Positions 1 through 8,072 of a stretch of 13,479 nucleotides of DNA are shown here, piece after piece. Each line of letters opens with the position of its first letter. Position 1 is the stretch's first letter. The notes beneath the pieces were generated by a model that worked only from the letters and a program-made list of their open reading frames with translations, was not told the DNA's origin and searched no databases. The position numbers were made by a program, and so were the translations under genes. Location: assembly GCA_913054055.1 (NCBI GenBank), contig CAJXIT010000058.1:1-13479 (forward strand). The letters are read 5' to 3'. Source of the DNA: an uncultured Thalassolituus sp. (GTDB lineage: Bacteria; Pseudomonadota; Gammaproteobacteria; Pseudomonadales; Oceanobacteraceae).

Positions 1-20
1 TTAGGCTCCCGTTTTTTATG

Positions 21-29
21 TGGCATAAT
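21..29 (+). promoter_or_regulatory. Candidate extended -10 promoter of radA
   Basis: TGGCATAAT fits an extended -10 element (TGn followed by CATAAT, five of six consensus bases). TTAGGC at 1-6 lies 17 bases upstream but is a poor -35. Transcription would start near base 36, about 22 bases before the radA ATG. The T-run at 12-17 after GGCTCCCG may be the tail of a terminator belonging to the gene left of the window. This is pattern matching only. Confidence 0.4.
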
Positions 30-57
30 CAGTAAAAATTTAGAATATAAAAAGATT

Positions 58-1425
58 ATGGCAAAACGTAAAGTAGCGTATGTTTGTAGTGAATGTGGTG
101 CAGATCATAATAAGTGGCAAGGTCAGTGTAGCGCGTGTAATGAGTGGAATACCCTAAAAGAATTTACCGTGTCTACGGCTAAATCCGCTGCAGTTCGTGA
201 AGGTTATGCAGGCGGTACAGGCTTAGGTCTTAATAAGGTGATTAATCTTAACGAAGTGTCATTAGCCGATTTACCACGCTTTACTACTGGCATGAACGAG
301 TTTGACCGAGTGTTAGGGGGGGGCTTAGTGCCAGGTTCGGTGAATTTAATTGGTGGCCATCCAGGGGCGGGTAAGTCTACGCTCTTGCTTCAAACCATGT
401 GTTACCTAGCCCAGCATATGCCAGTGTTGTACATCACGGGTGAAGAATCATTGCAGCAAGTGGCCCTTAGGGCACAAAGACTTAACTTACCCACAGACAA
501 GATTCAAATGTTGGCAGAAACCGATGTGGAGCAAATTGTTTCTATTGCCAAAAACCATACACCAAAAGTCATTGTGATCGATTCCATTCAAGTGATGCAC
601 ACCCCCGGCGTTGAATCCGCCCCTGGCAGTGTGTCGCAAGTGCGTGAAAGTGCCGCGTATTTAACGCGCTTTGCCAAACAAAGTAATACGGTTTTATTTT
701 TAGTGGGCCATGTGACAAAAGACGGCTCGCTTGCAGGGCCAAAAGTCTTAGAGCACATGATTGATTGCTCCATAATGCTAGAAGGTGACAGCGATAATCG
801 CTTTCGTACTTTGCGCGGCATTAAAAACCGATTTGGTGCGGTAAACGAATTAGGCGTATTTGCCATGATGGAAACCGGTTTAAAGGAAATAAAAAATCCA
901 AGCTCGATTTTTTTAACTCGATCCGATAAGCCCGTGAGTGGTTCTGTCGTGATGGTGGTGTGGGAAGGCACGCGCCCCATATTAGTTGAGATTCAAGCCT
1001 TGGTAGATGAAAGCCATTTTGGTCATCCAAAGCGTGTCGCTGTGGGTTTGGATCAAAACCGTTTATCAATGTTATTAGCGGTGATGCATCGACATGGTGG
1101 GGTACATACTGGCGATCAAGATGTGTATATCAATGTGGTGGGCGGAGTGCGAGTGTCAGAAACCTCTGCAGACTTGGCATTATTAATGTCGGTGCTTTCA
1201 AGCTTTCGTGATCGTCCTCTGGATCAAGATTTAGTGGTGTTTGGTGAAGTGGGTTTATCTGGAGAGATACGTCCAGTCCCAAGCGGTCAGGAGCGTTTAA
1301 AAGAAGCCGCTAAGCATGGATTCACCCGTGCAATTGCCCCCAAAGCCAATATCCCAAAAGGCGGTATTGAAGGCATGAAAGTGATTGCTGTTGAACATAT
1401 TTCTCAAGCCTTAGAAATTATGTAA
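58..1425 (+). CDS. radA: DNA repair protein RadA (Sms)
   Basis: RadA is a RecA-like ATPase that promotes branch migration and helicase-type extension of recombination intermediates; it acts in the cytoplasm in recombinational repair and, in transformable bacteria, in uptake of homologous DNA. The 455-residue product has the full family layout. A four-cysteine zinc finger is at C10, C13, C24 and C27. The Walker A motif GGHPGAGKST is at 99-108 and Walker B VIVIDS at 171-176. The RadA-specific KNRFG motif is at 256-260, followed by a Lon-protease-like C-terminal domain from about 275 to 455. The length matches the family (about 450-460). The ATG is preceded only by a weak A-rich stretch rather than a clear Shine-Dalgarno, but the MAKRK start fits the family. 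Codons 87-89 contain a run of eight G. The final 35 codons are duplicated downstream at 1501-1605. Confidence 0.97.
   Translation: MAKRKVAYVCSECGADHNKWQGQCSACNEWNTLKEFTVSTAKSAAVREGYAGGTGLGLNKVINLNEVSLADLPRFTTGMNEFDRVLGGGLVPGSVNLIGGHPGAGKSTLLLQTMCYLAQHMPVLYITGEESLQQVALRAQRLNLPTDKIQMLAETDVEQIVSIAKNHTPKVIVIDSIQVMHTPGVESAPGSVSQVRESAAYLTRFAKQSNTVLFLVGHVTKDGSLAGPKVLEHMIDCSIMLEGDSDNRFRTLRGIKNRFGAVNELGVFAMMETGLKEIKNPSSIFLTRSDKPVSGSVVMVVWEGTRPILVEIQALVDESHFGHPKRVAVGLDQNRLSMLLAVMHRHGGVHTGDQDVYINVVGGVRVSETSADLALLMSVLSSFRDRPLDQDLVVFGEVGLSGEIRPVPSGQERLKEAAKHGFTRAIAPKANIPKGGIEGMKVIAVEHISQALEIM
316..323 (+). repeat. G8 homopolymer inside radA
   Basis: Eight consecutive G encode part of the conserved VLGGGL stretch of RadA (residues 85-90). 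The reading frame is intact here. Mononucleotide G runs of this length can slip during replication or be miscalled, so it is a possible site of reversible frameshift, but conservation of the glycines is a sufficient explanation. Confidence 0.9.
1321..1425 (+). repeat. Direct repeat, copy 1: functional radA 3' end
   Basis: The last 35 codons of radA, including the stop, are repeated exactly 180 bases downstream at 1501-1605. The first 44 bases of both copies are identical. After that the copies differ at 16 positions (89 of 105 identical overall) without any insertion or deletion. Confidence 0.95.
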
Positions 1426-1454
1426 AACGAAATTTAAGTGAGAAAGGTAGCGAA

Positions 1455-1489
1455 GAAAAAAGAGTGCTAAAAAAAGAAGCCGCACTCTT
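1455..1489 (-). terminator. Probable terminator of mapZ (minus strand)
   Basis: AAGAGTGC (1460-1467) pairs perfectly with GCACTCTT (1482-1489) around a 14-base loop. Read on the minus strand the hairpin is followed directly by a T-run (complement of A at 1455-1460), which suits an intrinsic terminator for the minus-strand PilZ gene whose stop is about 150 bases upstream. On the plus strand there is no T-run, so it is a poorer radA terminator. The long A-rich loop lowers confidence. Confidence 0.5.
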
Positions 1490-1500
1490 AAGTCATCAGC

Positions 1501-1605
1501 TTCACCCGTGCAATTGCCCCCAAAGCCAATATCCCAAAAGGCGGAATAGAGGGCATGAAGGTAATTGCAGTGAAGCATATTTGTTAAGAATTAGTGATTA
1601 TGTAG
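1501..1605 (+). pseudogene. Decayed second copy of the radA 3' end
   Basis: This non-coding stretch aligns codon for codon with the last 35 codons of radA. Bases 1501-1544 are identical to 1321-1364. The next differences are mostly silent third-position changes (GGT/GGA, ATT/ATA, GAA/GAG, AAA/AAG, GTG/GTA, GCT/GCA, GTT/GTG), as between two functional alleles that diverged under selection. Towards the end come Glu to Lys, Ser to Cys, Gln to stop (TAA at 1585-1587), Ala to Glu and Glu to Val, and the old stop position is TAG at 1603-1605. There is no start codon or upstream radA sequence, so it is a remnant. It is transcribed, if at all, as antisense read-through from mapZ. I infer that it is the displaced original 3' end of radA, left after insertion of foreign DNA or recombination with a diverged allele. 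Confidence 0.9.
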
Positions 1606-1639
1606 CTGCATGTTTATAGTAAACGGATTCAAAGGCGTG

Positions 1640-1993
1640 TTAAGCAATTAATGCACTCAATTCCCGTTCTAAAAAGGCATCGTCTCCCACGTTTAATTCA
1701 ATTAAACGTTTCAGTAACGTAATGCTGTCTAAATCAATGTGCTGGCATTTGCAGCCGGCTTCCTCTGACGTGATATGAACTAGGTTAACTTCCATTTTGA
1801 TTTGCGTGCGATCAGCAATAGTGATGCAAACCATTAGGGGTTTGCCTGGGTGTATTTTCCAGTTTTGAGGTTGTTTAAATAACACGCCGTTTAAACTGAT
1901 GTCTATTAATTCAACCGCCCAATTTTCATCGTCTTGAGACACTGAGGTATCAGCATCAAAGGGAATTCTGGTAAAGCTTCTGTGCTCACTCAT
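1640..1993 (-). CDS. mapZ: PilZ-domain c-di-GMP receptor, MapZ-like
   Basis: This is a small single-domain PilZ protein (117 residues from the chosen start) that should bind cyclic di-GMP. The RxxxR motif is at R5-SFT-R9 and the DxSxxG motif at D31-S33-G36. The C-terminal segment with CQHIDLDSI, RLIELN and LERELS closely resembles P. aeruginosa PA4608 (MapZ), as I recall it. MapZ, when loaded with c-di-GMP, binds the chemotaxis methyltransferase CheR and dampens methylation and flagellar switching; the same role here is inferred. The ATG at 1993 is preferred because GGAG lies six bases before it; an in-frame TTG at 2011 would add six residues and has no such support. The gene converges with radA, as the homologues are neighbours in Pseudomonas, and is separated from ettA by a terminator, so it probably has its own promoter. 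Confidence 0.9.
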   Translation of the reverse strand: MSEHRSFTRIPFDADTSVSQDDENWAVELIDISLNGVLFKQPQNWKIHPGKPLMVCITIADRTQIKMEVNLVHITSEEAGCKCQHIDLDSITLLKRLIELNVGDDAFLERELSALIA

Positions 1994-2035
1994 TGAAGTC
2001 TCCAGTATCAAGTCAATTTAATATGAGTCTAGACG

Positions 2036-2073
2036 AAAAAAGCCCCCTTGTATGGTCATACAAAGGGGCTTTC
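2036..2073 (-). terminator. Intrinsic terminator of ettA
   Basis: A 12-base-pair stem with one mismatch (arms near 2041-2052 and 2059-2070) closes a short loop. Read on the minus strand it ends in GGGGGC followed by six T. It lies just after the ettA stop codon and before mapZ, so it should uncouple the two minus-strand genes. The plus-strand side has only three T. Confidence 0.88.
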
Positions 2074-2089
2074 AATAGATCGAAAGGTA

Positions 2090-3751
2090 TTAAATGGCTT
2101 TATACTTAATGCGTTTTGGCGCTTCAGCTTCCGCACCAAAGCGACGTTTTCTGTCTTCTAGGTAATCTTGGTAGTTACCTTCGTTAAAGTACAGCTGGCT
2201 GTCACCTTCGTAAGCTAAAATGTGAGTTGCAATGCGGTCTAAGAACCAGCGATCGTGAGAGATCACCACTGCGCAACCAGGGAAGCTTAATAGGGCTTCT
2301 TCTAGGGCGCGTAGGGTTTCAACGTCTAGGTCATTAGATGGTTCATCTAATAACAGCATATTGGCACCTTGCTTAAGCACACACGCTAGTTGTAAGCGGC
2401 CACGTTCACCACCGGATAATTCCCCCACACGTTTTTTCTGATCAGCGCCTTTAAAGTTAAATCGACCGCAATAAGCACGTGAACTGGTTTCATAAGTGCC
2501 AATTTGTAACTGGTCCATGCCATCACTGATGGCTTCCCATACCGATTTATTATCATCCAGTTGATCACGCAGCTGTTCAACAAAAGCTGACTTAACGGTC
2601 TCCCCGATTTTGATGGTACCGCTGTCTGGTTGCTCGACACCTGAGATCATTCTGAATAAGGTGGATTTACCTGCGCCGTTGGCCCCGACTACCCCAACGA
2701 TGGCGCCTGCAGGGATCTTAGCTGAGAAATTATCGATAAGAAGTTTGTCACCAAAGCTTTTACTCACGCCATCAAACTCAACCACTAAATCACCCAGGCG
2801 TGGGCCCGGTGGAATGAAAATTTCGTTGGTTTCATTGCGCTTTTGAAAGTCTTGGCTATTCAATTCATCAAAACGCGCTAAACGGGCTTTGCTTTTGGCT
2901 TGGCGAGCTTTTGGATTAGAGCGCACCCATTCCAATTCGTGTTTAATGGTTTTTTCTAGGGCTGCGTGTTTTTTATCTTCGCGTTCTAGGCGTTCTTCTT
3001 TTTGCTCAAGCCAAGATGTGTAGTTACCTTCAAATGGAATACCGTGGCCACGGTCCAATTCTAAAATCCACTCTGCACAATTATCTAAGAAATAGCGATC
3101 GTGGGTAATGGCCACAACCGTGCCAGGGTAGTTTTCTAAGAAACGTTCTAGCCAGCCAACGGATTCCGCATCCAAATGGTTGGTAGGTTCATCAAGTAAT
3201 AGCATATCCGGCTTGCTTAGAAGTAAACGGCATAATGCTACGCGGCGACGTTCACCACCGGATAGCTTGGTAACGTCTGCATCCCAATCAGGCAAGCGTA
3301 AAGCATCTGCAGCACGTTCCATAATGTTATTGATGTTATGTCCGTCATTGGCTTCAATAATGGCCTCTAAGCGCCCTTGTTTTTTAGCTAAGGCATCAAA
3401 GTCGGCATCGGCTTCTGCGTACGCCGCATAGACTTGGTCTAGCTCCGCCATGGCGTCGAATAATTCTCTTAAACCATCTTCTACATTTCCCTTAACATCT
3501 TTGTTAGGATCTAGTTCAGGCTCTTGCGGCAGGTAGCCAATATTAATATCTGGTTGTGGCCTCGCTTCACCGTTGAATTCTTTGTCTACACCCGCCATGA
3601 TACGAAGCAGTGTTGATTTACCTGCGCCATTTAAGCCCAAAACGCCAATTTTGGCGCCAGGGAAAAAAGATAGGGATATATCTTTAAGGATTTCGCGCTT
3701 TGGGGGAACAACTTTTCCCACGCGATTCATAGTAAAAACGTATTGAGCCAT
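2090..3751 (-). CDS. ettA: Energy-dependent translational throttle protein EttA (ABC-F)
   Basis: EttA is a soluble ABC-F ATPase that binds the ribosomal E site and gates the first elongation step according to the ATP/ADP ratio. The 553 residues align end to end with E. coli EttA (555) as I recall it. The first ABC domain has Walker A GLNGAGKST at 39-47, signature LSGGE at 163-167 and Walker B with LLLDEPTNHLD from 184. The arm subdomain lies around 95-140. The linker that contacts P-site tRNA is about 242-322. The second ABC domain has GANGAGKST at 356-364, LSGGE at 445-449 and a Walker B reading LLLDEPSNDLD from 466, with Ser where Thr is usual. The C terminus PKRIKYK is family-typical. No membrane segments are present, so it is not a transporter. 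AAGGG lies nine bases before the ATG. It is divergent from the morA-like gene. Confidence 0.97.
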   Translation of the reverse strand: MAQYVFTMNRVGKVVPPKREILKDISLSFFPGAKIGVLGLNGAGKSTLLRIMAGVDKEFNGEARPQPDINIGYLPQEPELDPNKDVKGNVEDGLRELFDAMAELDQVYAAYAEADADFDALAKKQGRLEAIIEANDGHNINNIMERAADALRLPDWDADVTKLSGGERRRVALCRLLLSKPDMLLLDEPTNHLDAESVGWLERFLENYPGTVVAITHDRYFLDNCAEWILELDRGHGIPFEGNYTSWLEQKEERLEREDKKHAALEKTIKHELEWVRSNPKARQAKSKARLARFDELNSQDFQKRNETNEIFIPPGPRLGDLVVEFDGVSKSFGDKLLIDNFSAKIPAGAIVGVVGANGAGKSTLFRMISGVEQPDSGTIKIGETVKSAFVEQLRDQLDDNKSVWEAISDGMDQLQIGTYETSSRAYCGRFNFKGADQKKRVGELSGGERGRLQLACVLKQGANMLLLDEPSNDLDVETLRALEEALLSFPGCAVVISHDRWFLDRIATHILAYEGDSQLYFNEGNYQDYLEDRKRRFGAEAEAPKRIKYKAI

Positions 3752-3786
3752 AGTGCCATGCCCTTATTTGGGTAGTGATGCTGGAG

Positions 3787-3817
3787 TTAGTCGCAAATTA
3801 ATAGATTAAGCGACTAA
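3787..3817. promoter_or_regulatory. Inverted repeat between ettA and the morA-like gene
   Basis: TTAGTCGC (3787-3794) and GCGACTAA (3810-3817) are perfect 8-base inverted repeats separated by 15 AT-rich bases. They sit in the 85-base divergent intergenic region, 20 bases before the morA-like ATG. The spacing (23 bases centre to centre, about two helical turns) suits a dimeric regulator; a 5'-leader hairpin is the alternative. No regulator can be named. Confidence 0.5.
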
Positions 3818-3836
3818 ACGCAATCAGGGAACGCGT

Positions 3837-6800
3837 ATGTCACTTAGAAAAATAATAATAAATAAAAGAGACCATGTGATCTTATTACTATGGTTGTTCT
3901 TTATCTTCTTGGTGGTTGTTCAAGGGGCATCCCTATATAGCCGAGCCAGTACTAGCGAGAATGAACGTCAGTCTTTAGCAAAATACACAGCTGAAAGCAT
4001 GGCCACACAAGCCAGTACCAGCTTGCGTTCACAGGTTAATTTACTCAAAACAGTGATTGACCAGCAACTTAACGCCGAATCCTATGGCTATTCTAATGTT
4101 CCAGAAGAGCGCCTCAGAGATCTAAATCAATTCGCCAGCAGTTTGATTGGTGGTTATGACGGATTAATGTTGTTAGACCCTCTTGGTAATCTAGTATCTG
4201 ATCATATGCCGAGTAACAGGGAAGTAGAAAAGCGAACGGCGCAAACCTATATTAAAAATGATGCGAGTTTATTTTCAGATGTAAAGCATCTAGAGCTGAG
4301 CCAAAGCCCTCAACAAAAAAGTCTATACTTCTATTTCAAGTTGATGGATAAAAACAATCAACCATTTTATCTCGTCATGGTGCGTGAAGTTCAGGTTTAC
4401 GCTGAAAGAATTCTTAATAACCAATTTGATGGTTTTGAATTATGGTTGTTAGATAGTAGTACGCAAAAAGTGGTGATCGGTTCAGGAAAAATCATTGAGC
4501 GCCATCAGCGTAAAGATTTAAGCACAGCCTCTTCTGATAAAAATATTTTAAATATTATCAAAGTGCCGTACACACCTTGGAGTGTTGCCATTATTGAAGA
4601 TCGCAATGGCTTGCTGATTCAGGCTAAAAAACTATTACCGACATATGTATTTTTCACTCTTGTTTACATTGTGTTAGCAGTGGCTTTTCGCTTGAGGGTG
4701 TATCTTCTGCGTAATCGGCATGGCTTGAAAATTGAAAAAGTAAACAAAAAAAGTGAGCGATCCGAACAAGCATTGGCATGTATTGATGAGGTTGTGATTA
4801 CCACCACCATTAACGGGAAAATAATCTACTGTAATACCTCGGCTGGGAAATGGTTAGGAAATAGCTCCATTGAAAGTGTATTAGGCAAACCCATTTCAAA
4901 AGTTTTTCCATATAAGGGCATGCCATGGTTAAGTGAATGGAATAGAAATGATTCTGATAGCATACATAATCATGGTGACACCGAGGTTGACTTTAACGGC
5001 TGCAAAATTCAGTTGAATATCAGTCAGCACTACTCACATTCAGAAGATAAAGAATCTTCAATAATTTGGGTGTTACGAGATGTTAGTCGACAAGCCGCTG
5101 ACAGAGAGCTTTTGGACATCAGTCGTGCTAGATATCAAGCCTTATATAATGGGTGCGGTGTGGGCATGTGGCATGTTGATATTTCAATGGTTAGGGATTG
5201 GCTAAGCAATACTCAGGGGCAGTCTGTTACGCACTATTTAGAACAATATCCTGCCGAATACAACAGCTTACATTCCGCATTTCACCTTATTGATTTAAAC
5301 GATGCTGCATTACGCTTGCATGAAAGTTTAACGAAAGCAGAATTCATCGTCACCACTAAAGAATTATTCTATCAGCAAAATCGCCAACTTATGATTGATA
5401 TGGCTGAACACATTTCCAGTGGGCAGCATCAGTTTAGTTTAGAGGTGGAGTTCAAAACCATTGAGGGAGCGGTACGTTTTTTCCTTGTGGATGTGACGCT
5501 GGATATTGTGGGTAAAGATCAGGCGCTTTTAAGCTTTATTGATATTACTGACCGAATCACTGCAGAAAAAGCTTTGAAACAAAGTGAACAGTTTTGGGCT
5601 CATGTATTACAAGCGTTGCCTGATACCGTTTATGTTAATGATATTGTTAGCAAGCAGACTCGATATAACAGCCGCCATATCGGAGAATTACTTGGGTATA
5701 AAAAAGATGAACTGAACCAGTATCGAAATTGGCGAGACCTACTTCACCCTGATGATGTATGTATCATGGAAAAAGCCGTCGATAGATTGAAAACCATGGC
5801 AGCTGGTGAAGTGAATGAAACCAGTGCGCGCTTAAAACACTGGAATGGCAGTTGGCGTACCGTTCGTTTTCGTGATTGTGTATTTTCAGAATCGGGCACC
5901 AGTGAAGCACGCTTTTATGTGGGAACAGCCAGGGATATAACCGAAGAAGAGGATGCTAAAGTCCGGCTTTCTTACAGTGAGCGGCGCTACCGTTTATTAG
6001 CTGAAGGCATGAGCGATATGATCTTTACATTAGATAAAGAATTTAATTTGTCTTATGTTAGTTCTTCAATTAATAGAATGTTAGGGCACAGTATTAACCA
6101 AGTGTTGCGTGAAGGTTTATCCATGATTTTTTCTACAGAGGCGCGCCGACAATTAGAAGAGTGTGTGAAGCTTGGAATGGGTCAGGCAGAATTAAACTCG
6201 GATGCTAAAGAAAACGTTCAAACCTTAGATTTAGACGCACAAACTTTATATGGATTACCCGTTATTCTTGAAACACAAATTAGTATCCTACGGGATGAAT
6301 CAGGTGAGGTAGACGGAACCTTAATTACCTGTCGAGATGTGACTCAAAGACGTAACATCGAGCAAGAGGCTCGCACCGCGTCAGAAGTGTTTGATAACTC
6401 ATCAGAAGCCATCATGGTAACCAATGCCGTGGGCAGTATCAGTAAAATCAACAAAGCCTTTTTATCTTTAACGGGTTTTGAGGCCCATCAAATCATTGGC
6501 TCTAATCCAAGTATGTTATTGGCCCCAGATATTAAATTAGAGGTACTTAATAATATTTCGGATGCTCTAATCGTTGAAGGCTATTGGCAAGGGGAATTAA
6601 CATACCGTAATAAACGAGGAGAAATTCGCCCAAGTTGGACCGGTATAACGGCTATTAAGGATGATCTTGGTCAAGTACAAAGTAATATTATTATTTCATC
6701 GGACATTGTAGACCGTAAAATTACCGAAGCCCGTATTGAAAGGCTTGCTTATTTTGATCCGTTAACAGGCTTGCCAAACCGTTCGCAAATGCATGAAACC

Positions 6801-8054
6801 TTAGAAAAATTCATGCAAGAAGAAGATCAATTGTTAGCACTGCTATTCATTGACCTTGACCGTTTCAAACCCATTAACGATACAATGGGGCATCCAGTGG
6901 GGGATCAAGTTTTAAAAGAAGTGGCACAGCGTTTAGCGGCCTCCATTCGTGAACAAGATTTAGTTGCGAGGATTGGTGGTGATGAGTTTACAGTTATCAT
7001 GCCTGGCTTAAGTGACTTAGAAGAAGCCATGGAAGAAGCCATTGATGTGAGTGAAATGATTTTGCATCAAATGATGCAGCCGTTTGTGATTGAAGATCAC
7101 CAGCTGTATTTAAGTGCCAGTGTGGGCGTGGCCATGTTCCCAGAAAACGCCATCAGTGGCATGGATTTGTTAAGAAATGCAGACACCGCCATGTATCACG
7201 CCAAAGCCATGGGGAAAAACAACTTTCAGTTTTATGCAGAAGAAATGAACATCAAAGCCATGGAGCGACTAGAGCTAGAAAACAATCTGCATTTAGCCTT
7301 GCGTCGAAATGAATTTGAACTGTGCTTCCAAGCTCAGTGGGACATAAAAGAAAATAAACTGTGCGGTATCGAGACACTATTGCGCTGGCGCCGGCCAAAC
7401 CATGGCATCGTAGGGCCAGATAAATTCATACCTATTATTGAAGAGACCGGATTGATTGTGCCTATTGGTGAATGGGTATTGCGTGCTGCCTGTGAGCAAA
7501 TTATCGACTGGCAAGAAACCGGATACACGGTACCAAAAGTTGCAGTAAATTTAAGTGCACGGCAGTTTAAAGATACCGAAATGTTGGATCGCATTTGTCG
7601 TATCGTGAATGAAACAGGCGTCGATCCAGAACTGATCGAACTTGAATTGACCGAAAGTATTTTAATGGACGATGTGGATCGTACCTTAGCAGTATTAAAC
7701 GAAGCCCGAAACATGGGCTTTGGTTTATCCATTGATGACTTTGGCACCGGCTACAGCTCTTTAAGTTATCTGAAGCAATTCCCTGTTAATAACTTAAAAA
7801 TTGACCAAAGCTTTATTCGCAACTTGCCGTATAACCAAGAGGACGGCCAAATCACTCGAACCATAGTGGCCATGGCCAATAACCTAGGTTTAGGGGTCAT
7901 TGCAGAAGGGGTTGAAACTCAAGAGCAGCGTCAATTCTTAGAGGAAATCGGGTGCTATAAAGTACAGGGTTATATGTACAGTCATCCCGTGCCTGCCGAT
8001 GCCATTGCGCAAGACTTTTTAGACTCTGAAAATGAGCATTATTTAGAGCATTAA
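3837..8054 (+). CDS. morA: Membrane-bound PAS(5)-GGDEF-EAL c-di-GMP enzyme, MorA-like
   Basis: This 1405-residue inner-membrane sensor probably makes and breaks cyclic di-GMP. A membrane helix at about 13-33 and another at about 266-287 enclose a periplasmic sensor domain (about 34-265, Cache-like by layout). Five PAS or PAS-like segments follow, at about 305-420, 425-578, 583-703, 715-838 and 848-962; the second is the most divergent. The GGDEF domain (about 966-1130) has an intact GGDEF at 1047-1051 and an RxxD inhibitory site at 1038-1041. The EAL domain (about 1140-1395) reads ETL at 1179-1181 but keeps E1179, N1238, E1270, D1300, D1301, K1321, E1357 and Q1377, so phosphodiesterase activity is expected. 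AGGGA lies about seven bases before the ATG. Length, layout and position beside glyA match Pseudomonas MorA (PA4601, about 1415 residues), a regulator of motility and biofilm. Orthology is inferred from these, not from an alignment. Confidence 0.88.
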   Translation: MSLRKIIINKRDHVILLLWLFFIFLVVVQGASLYSRASTSENERQSLAKYTAESMATQASTSLRSQVNLLKTVIDQQLNAESYGYSNVPEERLRDLNQFASSLIGGYDGLMLLDPLGNLVSDHMPSNREVEKRTAQTYIKNDASLFSDVKHLELSQSPQQKSLYFYFKLMDKNNQPFYLVMVREVQVYAERILNNQFDGFELWLLDSSTQKVVIGSGKIIERHQRKDLSTASSDKNILNIIKVPYTPWSVAIIEDRNGLLIQAKKLLPTYVFFTLVYIVLAVAFRLRVYLLRNRHGLKIEKVNKKSERSEQALACIDEVVITTTINGKIIYCNTSAGKWLGNSSIESVLGKPISKVFPYKGMPWLSEWNRNDSDSIHNHGDTEVDFNGCKIQLNISQHYSHSEDKESSIIWVLRDVSRQAADRELLDISRARYQALYNGCGVGMWHVDISMVRDWLSNTQGQSVTHYLEQYPAEYNSLHSAFHLIDLNDAALRLHESLTKAEFIVTTKELFYQQNRQLMIDMAEHISSGQHQFSLEVEFKTIEGAVRFFLVDVTLDIVGKDQALLSFIDITDRITAEKALKQSEQFWAHVLQALPDTVYVNDIVSKQTRYNSRHIGELLGYKKDELNQYRNWRDLLHPDDVCIMEKAVDRLKTMAAGEVNETSARLKHWNGSWRTVRFRDCVFSESGTSEARFYVGTARDITEEEDAKVRLSYSERRYRLLAEGMSDMIFTLDKEFNLSYVSSSINRMLGHSINQVLREGLSMIFSTEARRQLEECVKLGMGQAELNSDAKENVQTLDLDAQTLYGLPVILETQISILRDESGEVDGTLITCRDVTQRRNIEQEARTASEVFDNSSEAIMVTNAVGSISKINKAFLSLTGFEAHQIIGSNPSMLLAPDIKLEVLNNISDALIVEGYWQGELTYRNKRGEIRPSWTGITAIKDDLGQVQSNIIISSDIVDRKITEARIERLAYFDPLTGLPNRSQMHETLEKFMQEEDQLLALLFIDLDRFKPINDTMGHPVGDQVLKEVAQRLAASIREQDLVARIGGDEFTVIMPGLSDLEEAMEEAIDVSEMILHQMMQPFVIEDHQLYLSASVGVAMFPENAISGMDLLRNADTAMYHAKAMGKNNFQFYAEEMNIKAMERLELENNLHLALRRNEFELCFQAQWDIKENKLCGIETLLRWRRPNHGIVGPDKFIPIIEETGLIVPIGEWVLRAACEQIIDWQETGYTVPKVAVNLSARQFKDTEMLDRICRIVNETGVDPELIELELTESILMDDVDRTLAVLNEARNMGFGLSIDDFGTGYSSLSYLKQFPVNNLKIDQSFIRNLPYNQEDGQITRTIVAMANNLGLGVIAEGVETQEQRQFLEEIGCYKVQGYMYSHPVPADAIAQDFLDSENEHYLEH

Positions 8055-8072
8055 CTTATCCTACATCGCCCC

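Noticed and set aside
588..1069. Minus-strand ORFs inside radA, and similar ORFs inside ettA, the morA-like gene, glyA and the M48 gene
   Set aside because: They overlap strongly conserved genes in other frames and have no domain-like composition.
1426..1500. Remnant mobile element between the two radA tails
   Set aside because: No integrase, transposase end or inverted repeat typical of an insertion sequence is visible; only a terminator-like hairpin and a short GAAGCCGC match to radA, so it is mentioned as a hypothesis and not annotated.
1994..2011. TTG start adding six residues to the PilZ protein
   Set aside because: The GGAG ribosome site lies inside this stretch at the right distance for the ATG at 1993.
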